Assembly: GCA_937858705.1 (NCBI GenBank)
Contig: CALLZM010000006.1
Span: 62,001 to 126,000 of the forward strand
Direction: 5' to 3'
Length of the DNA: 64,000 bases
Origin: an uncultured Candidatus Saccharibacteria bacterium
GTDB lineage: Bacteria; Patescibacteriota; Saccharimonadia; Saccharimonadales; Saccharimonadaceae
Within the stretch, counting starts at the first letter, position 1. Each line of letters starts with the position of its first letter. A model generated the notes under the pieces. The model was given only the letters and a program-made list of their open reading frames with translations. It made no database searches and had not been told where the DNA came from. This document shows positions 9,388 to 16,022 of this stretch, in pieces. A program made the position numbers and the translations under genes.

Positions 9388-9807
9388 ATGCCAATCATCA
9401 AGTCAGCTATCAAGCGAATGAAACAGACCGCCACACGGCGAGAGCGCAATATTGGTCTAAAAAAAGACATCAAGCTCGCAACCAAAGCGTTCATGGCTAA
9501 CCCTACCGCCGAAACTCTCTCAAAAGCACAAAGCACCTACGATATTGCTGTAAAGAAAAATCTGTATAGCAAACAAACCGTTGCTCGCCGTAAAAGTGCC
9601 CTCCATAAATATGCCAAAGAAGCTGGTGTAAAGCTCGAAACCGCAAAGAAAGCTCCAGCAAAGGCAGCCGCAAAAACTGCTGAAAAGCCAGCGGCCAAGA
9701 AGCCAGCGGTAACTACAGCGAAAAAGCCAGTAGCAGCCAAAACACCCGCGAAAAAACCAGCCGCAAAAACTGCTTCAACAGCCAAAAAAGCTCCTGCAAA
9801 GAAATAA
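9388..9807 (+). CDS. rpsT: 30S ribosomal protein S20 with lysine/alanine-rich tail
   Basis: Residues 1-85 are a normal S20: MPIIKSAIKRMKQT, then RERN, and KQTVARRKSALHKYA near the end of the core. S20 binds the 5' domain of 16S rRNA. Residues 86-139 form an added tail made of AKKPAAK-type units, like the C-terminal tail of histone H1, and would be disordered and strongly basic. AAGGATACACG before the ATG is a Shine-Dalgarno site, and a TATACT -10 box lies upstream. A strong terminator follows at 9856. Confidence 0.96.
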   Translation: MPIIKSAIKRMKQTATRRERNIGLKKDIKLATKAFMANPTAETLSKAQSTYDIAVKKNLYSKQTVARRKSALHKYAKEAGVKLETAKKAPAKAAAKTAEKPAAKKPAVTTAKKPVAAKTPAKKPAAKTASTAKKAPAKK

Positions 9808-9855
9808 CCGCGAGATTCTAGAAGCTAGATTTTAGATTCTAGCAGTAAACGCAAG

Positions 9856-9887
9856 AAAACATCCGTCACTAAAGGCGGATGTTTTTT
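9856..9887 (+). terminator. Rho-independent terminator of rpsT
   Basis: AAAACATCCG pairs with CGGATGTTTT and is followed by a T tract, about 50 bp past the rpsT stop codon. Confidence 0.85.
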
Positions 9888-9940
9888 ATATTACATCATA
9901 AAACCCTAAACCTGGAGAACAGTTCTCTAGAACCCAAGAA

Positions 9941-10375
9941 TTAGCCGTCAGAGCCTTCCAGTTTACTCCAAAACTCGCCCAAATCGCTTGCATAAATTTG
10001 TATTAAACCGCCGCCTTGCCGAGCAGCTCTTCTGGCAGTATTGCCGTGATCCCTCGCTATCTGGTTACGCTCCTCGGTTGTAGTGCCCTTCCTGAACGCA
10101 TATTCACGCCCTTTATCGCTATATACACTAGTGGCAGTATCCTCATCCATGACCGTACCATATGTGAGCCCTAATTCATCTGCAACTGCTTGAGCACGAG
10201 CGAGTTTTTCGGCTGAATCCATCAGCAGTGTGGTTGGCTCTAAGGCTGGATGCATATCAAAAAATCGAAGTCCCACGCTGCCCATATCAGCATAGCTCCC
10301 TGTGGGCTGCTCCTCTGATGTGGGCCTATCGGCATCTGGGTTGGTGATTCTTTTTGGCAGTTGATTAGTCATCAT
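9941..10375 (-). CDS. Hypothetical protein, 144 residues, SSR-containing promoter
   Basis: I do not recognise this family. The product is 144 residues, polar, with no signal peptide or membrane helix. The N-terminus is Pro/Asp/Ser-rich and probably disordered, and residues 50-140 contain predicted helices (SAEKLARAQAVADELG, RNQIARDHGNTARRAARQ). AAGGAAT precedes the tandem ATG codons at 10375. The promoter upstream is strong and has a (CT)6 run in its spacer. It sits beside the DGR on the same strand as the RT but has its own promoter. Confidence 0.6.
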   Translation of the reverse strand: MMTNQLPKRITNPDADRPTSEEQPTGSYADMGSVGLRFFDMHPALEPTTLLMDSAEKLARAQAVADELGLTYGTVMDEDTATSVYSDKGREYAFRKGTTTEERNQIARDHGNTARRAARQGGGLIQIYASDLGEFWSKLEGSDG

Positions 10376-10405
10376 GCATATTCCTTCATTAGGTTTATGC
10401 TTCCT

Positions 10406-10434
10406 ATATTACTCTCTCTCTCTCGATTTGTCAA
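10406..10434 (-). promoter_or_regulatory. Sigma-70 promoter with (CT)n repeat in the spacer
   Basis: On the minus strand TTGACA (10429-10434) and TAATAT (10406-10411) are separated by 17 bp. Thirteen bases of that spacer (10412-10424) are an uninterrupted CT repeat. Each unit gained or lost would move the spacing by 2 bp from the optimum. Confidence 0.7.
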
Positions 10435-10469
10435 GTCTTTTTGACACTTTTGTGGTGTTTTAGCAAATC

Positions 10470-11446
10470 CTACCCCTGTTGCGCCTCTGACTGCTCTACT
10501 AAATACCACGGCAGATCGCGTCGTAAGCGCCGCGGGAGCACTTGCGCACTATAGCCCGACGCATTGGCAGGAGTAATATCACGCGATATCTTGCGCGCAA
10601 GACTCGGTGCTACCGTGACGCCATTCGGGTACACACGATGGCCAAGAAAATGAATACCTGAAGCCGCCTTCACGACACTATTGTTTGTGGAATGCACTTC
10701 CAGAAAAAGCTTGCGCGCCAAAAACTCCGCACACTGCCGCCCCATGCTACTCACTTGCTGTCTCGACGCTCCAAATAGCACAAAATCATCACCATAGCGT
10801 ACGAAGCCATACGGCCGCACCTCGTGCCGCACAAAGCGGTCGAACTCATTCAGATAAATGTTTGCAAACAACTGACTAGTCAGATTGCCTATCGGCATAC
10901 CAATATGTCTACCCCCCCCCCCCCATGTGACGAATAGCTCGACAATACTTGGTCAATCAGTCACAAAGCCGCCGTGTCCATCACTCGCCGCGCCAAGGCC
11001 TCGCGTAGCACCGCCTGATCTACACAATCAAAAAACTTGCGCACATCCGCCCGATATACCCAGCCACTCGCATAGCGCCCAGCAAGCGCTCGCGTGCGCC
11101 GAAGCGCACCATAAAGCCCCTTGCTAGGTCGGCATGACCACACATCGGGGTCAAACTGTGGTTCAAAAAGTGGCAGTAAGTAGTCATAGAGAAGCCGGTG
11201 CACCACTCTGTCACGCACTACCGCAACGCGAATATCTCGTCGTTTCTTCTCGTTGACAATTTTATGATCGTAAGAGCCATGACGGTACTCTCCCGTGTTC
11301 AGGTCATATGCCAGACGCAATAGCTCTATTTCGAGATTCCCTTCAAACACTGCTATCGCTTGGCTTGGCTTTTTTCTTCGTCGAAATGCGCGCCATGCAC
11401 GCCATATATTTGTTACACTAGTGTCTATGGAAGAATTATCTGTCAT
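10470..11446 (-). pseudogene. DGR reverse transcriptase, interrupted by a TGA and a G13 frameshift
   Basis: This is the reverse transcriptase of a diversity-generating retroelement. It copies the TR RNA with errors at adenines and the cDNA replaces VR. The N-terminal part (10961-11446) has YRADVRKFFDCVD, the first metal-binding motif. The C-terminal part (10470-10898) has GMPIGNLTSQLFANIYL and the catalytic YGDD in FVRYGDDFVLFG. Two lesions separate them. A TGA at 10961-10963 interrupts DTAAL-x-LIDQVL, and a G13 run (coding strand) at 10912-10924 shifts the frame. With 11 or 14 G the reading would join SSYSSHGGG to RHIGMPIG. Repaired, the protein is about 325 residues, normal for DGR RTs. It is either a recent pseudogene or switched off in this isolate. 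Confidence 0.85.
10912..10924. repeat. C13/G13 homopolymer in the RT gene
   Basis: This is the longest homopolymer of C or G in the window. On the RT coding strand it is G13, directly upstream of the GMPIGNLTSQ motif. The present length is out of frame, and lengths 11 and 14 would be in frame. Confidence 0.9.
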
Positions 11447-11762
11447 TCAAACAACCTACGAAGTACATAAAAAGCTCGCAGAGCTCAACGCCACACTGAA
11501 CCAAACGTACCGCCACACTCTCAGCGAACCAGCTGTGCGACGAGCCCAAGCCACGCTGCGACAACTCATCCTTGCCAAACACGCGCCAAAAACCATGAAA
11601 AAGCCGTACCTTTTACAGGCAGAGGCGGAAGCCGAGCTAACCGCACTGCTACTCCGCACCATGTTGGAATTGAAGCTCGCCAATGAGACCAACCTACTCA
11701 AGCTCCAAGCCAAACTGACAGAGGCCCGCCGCCAAATCGGCGGTTGGCGGAAATCATTGTAG
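11427..11762 (+). CDS. avd: Avd-like DGR accessory protein (four-helix bundle)
   Basis: Avd proteins form pentameric four-helix bundles that bind the DGR RT and the template RNA and are needed for cDNA synthesis. The 111-residue product matches the family pattern: SVIQTTYEVHKKLAELNATLNQ at the N-terminus, a basic middle (RRAQATLRQLILAKHAPK), LLLRTMLELKLA and the diagnostic GGWRKSL ending. The start is ATG at 11427, where a TACACT box lies 7 nt upstream. It is divergent from the RT and overlaps its 5' end by 20 bp, whereas avd and RT usually share a strand. Two hairpins follow its stop. Confidence 0.85.
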   Translation: MEELSVIQTTYEVHKKLAELNATLNQTYRHTLSEPAVRRAQATLRQLILAKHAPKTMKKPYLLQAEAEAELTALLLRTMLELKLANETNLLKLQAKLTEARRQIGGWRKSL

Positions 11763-11810
11763 GAGGGGCTCACCCCTCCGACTTGTCTTCGAAATAAATT
11801 CGTAGACAAG
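11762..11810. other. Two adjacent hairpins between avd and the template repeat
   Basis: GGAGGGG pairs with CCCCTCC (11762-11779), and CTTGTCT pairs with AGACAAG (11782-11810). They may terminate avd transcription, or shape the TR-containing RNA that the RT and Avd recognise. Confidence 0.55.
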
Positions 11811-11881
11811 CCTCCTCCCCCTGAAGCTCGGCTAACACCTCGTGCTGACGCGCTATTTGTGTTCAACCTACCTACCCCCAC

Positions 11882-11997
11882 CGAGAGCCGTCCATCGTTC
11901 TCGTTCCCGACATGGTTCCTGTCCATGATGGCCTTGCCATTGTCGTTCACATTCGAATACGGTACGCACAGGTCACCGAACGCGTCGGAGCGCTTTT
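11882..11997 (-). repeat. DGR template repeat (TR)
   Basis: This 116-bp stretch aligns without gaps to 12470-12585 (constant offset of 588 bp). The two copies differ at 16 positions. At all 16 the TR has T on the plus strand, which is A on the strand that encodes the target protein. The changes in VR are 10 A to G, 4 A to T and 2 A to C. About 31 adenines are present in TR, so roughly half have been substituted and no other base has. The TR is rich in AAC/AAT-type codons (SNVNDNG, NHVGNENDG), the usual DGR design that maximises amino acid change. Confidence 0.97.
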
Positions 11998-12250
11998 CCT
12001 ATGATGCGTTCATTCCCCTGCCTACGCATAGACAAGTTATCTTTTCTCTCAGGGCAGTCGTCTGCCCTCACACCATCAGGTCGTGGGGATAAAAGGTTCT
12101 CTGTGTGCCATCAGGCAAAGATATCTCCATGACATCTTCACCCACACAATGGCAACAACAGCCCAGGCACCGAAACCAAGCAACACACCCAGTCTGGATT
12201 ACATACCTGCTGCTGTCTATTGTAGCACTGACCGCGCATTGGTGAAGTGC

Positions 12251-12279
12251 TTGAATTAAAATAACAGCTTTAGTATAAT
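12251..12279 (+). promoter_or_regulatory. Strong sigma-70 promoter between TR and VR
   Basis: TTGAAT (12251-12256) and TATAAT (12274-12279) are 17 bp apart on the plus strand. The predicted start is near 12286. No gene lies directly downstream on this strand, only a terminator-like hairpin. Confidence 0.65.
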
Positions 12280-12285
12280 TGTCAG

Positions 12286-12335
12286 CAGAAGATGTGCGCG
12301 ACACTGGATTGAGTCAGACACATCTTTTCTTTTTT
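12286..12335 (+). ncRNA. Candidate ~50-nt small RNA in the DGR intergenic region
   Basis: Directly after the promoter at 12251-12279, AAGATGTG (12289-12296) pairs with CACATCTT (12319-12326) and is followed by a T-rich run to 12335. The arrangement of promoter plus immediate terminator would give a short structured transcript, antisense to nothing annotated. A leaderless attenuated mRNA is the alternative, but no downstream plus-strand gene is present before the target gene. Confidence 0.4.
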
Positions 12336-12378
12336 GTAAGCATCACCGCCCGCACAATATTTATACAAGACTTTCGAT

Positions 12379-12403
12379 CCGTAGTTTCTGAACCACCCTA
12401 CGG
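12379..12403. other. Hairpin downstream of VR
   Basis: CCGTAG and CTACGG form a 6-bp stem about 50 bp beyond the target stop codon. DGRs often have a hairpin or cruciform just after VR that aids homing. It could equally be part of a terminator. Confidence 0.4.
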
Positions 12404-12451
12404 AAAATATTTTTGTTTTAAAAAGAAAAGGAGAAAAAGGAAGGCAAAAAG

Positions 12452-14455
12452 CTAAAGATTTGACCCCAGCGAGAGCCGCCCATCGTACTCGCTCCCGACA
12501 AGGTACCCGGCCATGATGGCCCTGCCAACGGCGTTCACACTCGAACACGGTACGCACAGGCCACCGAACGCGCCGGAGCGCTCTTTCACCCCAATATCAC
12601 GGCTAAAGGTCATGCTCCCTATAGCATTACCCTGCATGGCAATACCACGGGCACGAAGTGTTTTGAAGTAGACAATATTCTCTAGAGTACTGATAGACTT
12701 GAAGCCAAGTTCTGGCGTGTTGTCCTGTTTTCGCTTCAGTTCTGCACGCTGCTGCTCGACCGTACCGTATTGTAGGTTGTAGCCAGAAGGAATAATCATC
12801 AGCCGTACCGGCTCATCACCTTTGTTGCCAGACAGTTCCTCAGAAGTAAACTTACTGAGAAATGCATCCTCAGTATAGGTCGGATACGGTTGGCTCTCAC
12901 CAAAGCCTACCGCTAGAGCCTTTAGCTGCTTATAGTCTGCTGCCACATTTGGCACTGCCACGAGATTTGGTCGACTACCCTTTTCTATCAATTCTTTTAC
13001 CAGATAATCCGTCACGCCGTTCTGTCGCCACTCCGCCATTTTGCGCTCAAGCAGCCCTGCAAACGCCGCGTCAGTTATCACTTCTGCGTTGCCACGCAAT
13101 TTAACAGCTGTATTCTGGTAGGTGTCATACGCTGCCCAGTTCTGCGCCTTCAGCTCCTCAGAAAGCATCTGTACCAGCTCGGTGTGGTCTCGTTCAGCAT
13201 ACGCCTTGCGCAACTCGACAAGTGGGTCTTCTTTGTTACCCTTGGTACTGTTTTCATGCAAATACCGTATGTCTGGGTTCGCCGCAAATTCTGTAATGCC
13301 AGCAGCTCTCTGACCTAGGCGAATCTCATCGCCCTTGCCACTTTTTGGAACATAAATTTGGGGCGATACCATATCATACCTACCACGGTCGATAGTAGTA
13401 ACAACACCATTTTCGATATACTCGTAGTCGCCGTAATAGACATTGTCTTCCTCATATTTGTAGGCGTGTATACCGTTTTCATTGTCGGCGATGTAGCTCT
13501 CAGCGAGGGCAACACTAGTCCTGCTCATCAAATCTTCTCGGCCAACTCGTGCATAAACAGCTCGTTTCAAGCCATAAGCAACATTATCGAGATCGCTATC
13601 TAGTGTGTTGTCGGGGTTAACCACGGTGTGGTTGTAGCGGTTTTTAACAGAAACATGCGCCCCTTTGCGACTAATTTGTACCGACATGCTAGAGGTACCG
13701 TAGGGGTCATCACGAGTCGGGCGAAGACCAGCTATGTCATAACTATCAGAGCTCTCATCGTAACGACCGATGGTTTTGAGATAGGTCTTCCATTCGTCGC
13801 TGAGATTGTCCGCACTGAGCTGATCAGCTGGCAGCGTTTTGGCAACCTCGGCGTGTCGGAGCCAGAGAATGTGATACTCCTCCAGCCGCCCTACTGGGTT
13901 ATTGAAAGTACAGATGTCTTCACCAGGGCGATAATCTTGCTTTTTATACGGCACAAACTCGCTAGTAAACTCGAACGGCCCAGTCAGTTCATACCCCACA
14001 CTGCGAGCAAGTTCGTACGGGTCTTTAACTGGCTGCCTCTCGTAAGTCGGGCCGTCCTTATAGTGTTTCTCGAGCGTCGCCTGAATGTAAGCATGGTTGT
14101 CTTTGAGAAGCTGCAAGGCACCGTATTTATTAGGAATGATGCGTTTTAGCTCATCGGCAAAACCGGCCTGGTCCATAAAACCAGCCAGCAACTCCCTAGC
14201 AGCTCCGCCAGTGTAGCCACCGCCTTCCATTAGAGTGCCTTTCACGAACCGTTCGCCAAAACGCTTTTGCAGTATGCGCAGATTTTCCGTGGTGTTCTTT
14301 TTGCGCTCAGACTCTAGATCTTCGACATTGGCTTCTGGGGTTTTCGATAATTTACATTCCACCATAGCAGCAATAACGGCCGTACCACCCACATCAGCTG
14401 GGTTTGAAGGCCTGGACGATAATATATCTGGTGAGATGGAGGGATGTTTGTGCAT
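12452..14455 (-). CDS. DGR target protein with C-terminal variable region
   Basis: The 667-residue product is the variable protein of the DGR. Its last 45 or so residues are encoded by VR and end a predicted C-type-lectin-like module (TFSRDIG, then GAFGGLCVPCSS, RAIMAGYLVG and YDGRLSLG). Compared with TR, 13 residues are changed. The N-terminal 550 residues are not recognised. They contain no signal peptide or membrane segment, so the protein is cytoplasmic or leaves by a non-Sec route. A TTGACA-17-TAATAT promoter lies at 14483-14511 and the mRNA would carry a leader of about 20 nt. The gene is intact here. In other DGRs such variable domains bind ligands or host surfaces. Confidence 0.9.
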   Translation of the reverse strand: MHKHPSISPDILSSRPSNPADVGGTAVIAAMVECKLSKTPEANVEDLESERKKNTTENLRILQKRFGERFVKGTLMEGGGYTGGAARELLAGFMDQAGFADELKRIIPNKYGALQLLKDNHAYIQATLEKHYKDGPTYERQPVKDPYELARSVGYELTGPFEFTSEFVPYKKQDYRPGEDICTFNNPVGRLEEYHILWLRHAEVAKTLPADQLSADNLSDEWKTYLKTIGRYDESSDSYDIAGLRPTRDDPYGTSSMSVQISRKGAHVSVKNRYNHTVVNPDNTLDSDLDNVAYGLKRAVYARVGREDLMSRTSVALAESYIADNENGIHAYKYEEDNVYYGDYEYIENGVVTTIDRGRYDMVSPQIYVPKSGKGDEIRLGQRAAGITEFAANPDIRYLHENSTKGNKEDPLVELRKAYAERDHTELVQMLSEELKAQNWAAYDTYQNTAVKLRGNAEVITDAAFAGLLERKMAEWRQNGVTDYLVKELIEKGSRPNLVAVPNVAADYKQLKALAVGFGESQPYPTYTEDAFLSKFTSEELSGNKGDEPVRLMIIPSGYNLQYGTVEQQRAELKRKQDNTPELGFKSISTLENIVYFKTLRARGIAMQGNAIGSMTFSRDIGVKERSGAFGGLCVPCSSVNAVGRAIMAGYLVGSEYDGRLSLGSNL
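12470..12585 (-). repeat. DGR variable repeat (VR)
   Basis: VR is the 3' end of the target gene and the recipient of mutagenised cDNA. It matches TR at every non-adenine position over 116 bp. Homology ends on the 3' side at about 12469, 18 bp before the stop codon, where the initiation-of-mutagenic-homing boundary would lie. Encoded changes from TR include Y to C, N to S, N to V, H to L, R to G, N to Y and D to A or G. Confidence 0.97.
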
Positions 14456-14482
14456 ATGTTTGTTTTTCGTATCCTACAATAA

Positions 14483-14511
14483 ATATTAGCACACTGCTCA
14501 TGTTTTGTCAA
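14483..14511 (-). promoter_or_regulatory. Promoter of the DGR target gene
   Basis: TTGACA and TAATAT are separated by exactly 17 bp on the minus strand, ending 27 bp before the ATG at 14455. Confidence 0.75.
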
Positions 14512-14517
14512 GTAAAA

Positions 14518-15069
14518 CTACCTCACTCGCCCATATTGGTCATGCAATCGCACAATGTCATCCTCATCTGAAGGCCGATCTGCATCGGTATGTTGCCAAA
14601 TCTCTGCCACAATGACAAACTCATCCTCCACTCCAACCAGTCGGTGCCGCTCGCCCTGTGCGAATTGCACTACCGCACCGGGATGTGCCTGTAGTAATGC
14701 GCCTTCATCGTCGGTCATGCTTTTGTGGTATGCGCCTCGCGTGAGAAAAGCCCATCGTTCAGCCCGTCGGTCATGATATTGCCAGCTTAAGCGTTCGTGA
14801 GGGCTGACAATCAAGATCTTTGGACTCAACTCGGCCTCCTCGACCCCTAGTCGCGCCTCTTCTAGCGTCAAGCCAGGGAAAAACTCTGCGATAAACGCAT
14901 TCGCATCATCATTTTGCAGGCGTATAAATGCGCCCCACGGTTTATCGATAACGATTTCTACCGGTGTATACCCACCAGCACCAAGCTTTTCAACAATACT
15001 ATTCGTCAACCGCTCTTTTGAAAGAACCTCGCCAGCGAACGACACTATATCGGCCTGTAACGAATTCAT
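14518..15069 (-). CDS. Mannose-6-phosphate isomerase-type cupin
   Basis: The 183-residue protein matches the cupin domain found in type II phosphomannose isomerases and at the C-terminus of ManC. The first cupin motif is LSWQYHDRRAERW, where the family has S.Q.H..R.E.W. The second lies around QGERHRLVG and the family ending DEDDIVRLHDQYGR is intact. The domain likely isomerises or epimerises a sugar phosphate, but substrate is not determined. The start is ATG at 15069 because GGAGGT lies 5 nt upstream and the ATG overlaps the holA stop (ATGA). It belongs to a tight mutM-holA-cupin operon. Confidence 0.8.
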   Translation of the reverse strand: MNSLQADIVSFAGEVLSKERLTNSIVEKLGAGGYTPVEIVIDKPWGAFIRLQNDDANAFIAEFFPGLTLEEARLGVEEAELSPKILIVSPHERLSWQYHDRRAERWAFLTRGAYHKSMTDDEGALLQAHPGAVVQFAQGERHRLVGVEDEFVIVAEIWQHTDADRPSDEDDIVRLHDQYGRVR

Positions 15070-16022
15070 ACTGCACCTCCTTTGACTGCTGCACTCACTG
15101 ATTGCAGCGCATTTTCTATAGCAAGCCACGGTTCGGCTTTACCTGTTTTTACTCTACTATCTGCCTCCGATAACACCAAAACAATGTGCGAGAGCTTTTC
15201 TGGTGAAACAGTTGTAGCATACCGACTCAGTTGTCGAAGTGAATAAGGGTGAACTCCCAGCTCATGAGCAATGGTGTCGATGTCTCTGTCATTCCCCAGC
15301 ACCAACCCTGCCAACTGTTGTGCTTGTGAGGCGAGCAAACCCATTGCCAAGTACCCATCTTGTTCGGCGCTAAGTCGAGTGATCGCTTCGTGCACCTGCT
15401 GGCCATCGCCCTGTAGCGCCGTCGCAAACAACTCAAAAATATTATCATGGTTCGATGGAGCTAACACGGCGCCTAGCGTATCAAGAGAAATAACATCAGA
15501 ACTGCTGAGCTGTTTTATCACCGAAACCAATAGCTCTTGGTCGATAATCGCGCTCCTGTCATCGACCGTGCTCTGCCGTGTTGCACGGCGAATCATTTCG
15601 TCTATCAGTTCTGGCGAGAGTTTCACTTTTTGATCTTCGGCATAGCGCTGTAGCCATTGAGCCGCCTGCCGAGTATCTCTCTCTTTCATCGGCGCGCACT
15701 CGACTACCTTTGCTTTTTTTTGAAGCCATTTATAGGTTTTCGTCCGTTTATCTACCTTGGTCTCACTGAGCACCACTACGGTATCGTTAAATGGTGTATC
15801 GGTCGCCACATCATCCCACAAAAGGGTATTTTTACTGAGGTCATCGATGACGATCAACTGCTGCCCACCAAACAACGATTGCTCCCGTACTAGTTGCTGC
15901 CAAGTCTCGCGGCTCATCGTCTCGCCATCATAGTGCATAGCTGTGCTCTTAGCGTCCGCTTTCAAGCGCATTATCTCTTGCTGTTTCAAAAAAGTATTCT
16001 CACCAAACAATAGCACAATCAT
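15066..16022 (-). CDS. holA: DNA polymerase III delta subunit
   Basis: HolA is the wrench subunit of the clamp loader that opens the beta clamp. The 318-residue product starts MIVLLFGENTFLKQQEI, shows SLFGGQQLIVIDDLSK and VVVLSETKVDKRTKTYKWLQ of the AAA+-like domain I, and ends in the helical collar with LGVHPYSLRQLSRYA. I chose ATG at 16022 since GGGGGAATT lies just upstream and the start overlaps the mutM stop as ATGA. It is translationally coupled to both neighbours. Confidence 0.92.
   Translation of the reverse strand: MIVLLFGENTFLKQQEIMRLKADAKSTAMHYDGETMSRETWQQLVREQSLFGGQQLIVIDDLSKNTLLWDDVATDTPFNDTVVVLSETKVDKRTKTYKWLQKKAKVVECAPMKERDTRQAAQWLQRYAEDQKVKLSPELIDEMIRRATRQSTVDDRSAIIDQELLVSVIKQLSSSDVISLDTLGAVLAPSNHDNIFELFATALQGDGQQVHEAITRLSAEQDGYLAMGLLASQAQQLAGLVLGNDRDIDTIAHELGVHPYSLRQLSRYATTVSPEKLSHIVLVLSEADSRVKTGKAEPWLAIENALQSVSAAVKGGAV

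Noticed and set aside
10961-10963. Alternative genetic code with UGA as Trp or Gly
   Set aside because: TGA is the natural stop of several intact genes here (sortase at 1866, ABC ATPase at 46234, holA, mutM), so code 4 or 25 does not fit.
12130-12246. Plus-strand 38-codon frame with a hydrophobic end (MTSSPTQWQQQP...)
   Set aside because: No promoter or Shine-Dalgarno precedes it and it overlaps nothing conserved. Kept out of the feature list.
12068-12304. Minus-strand 78-codon frame between TR and VR
   Set aside because: Cys-rich and of odd composition with no start signal. Only its last residues look protein-like. Possibly a remnant, but unsupported.
12251-12335. Riboswitch between TR and VR
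   Set aside because: The hairpin is short and there is no gene downstream on that strand. It is listed only as a candidate small RNA.
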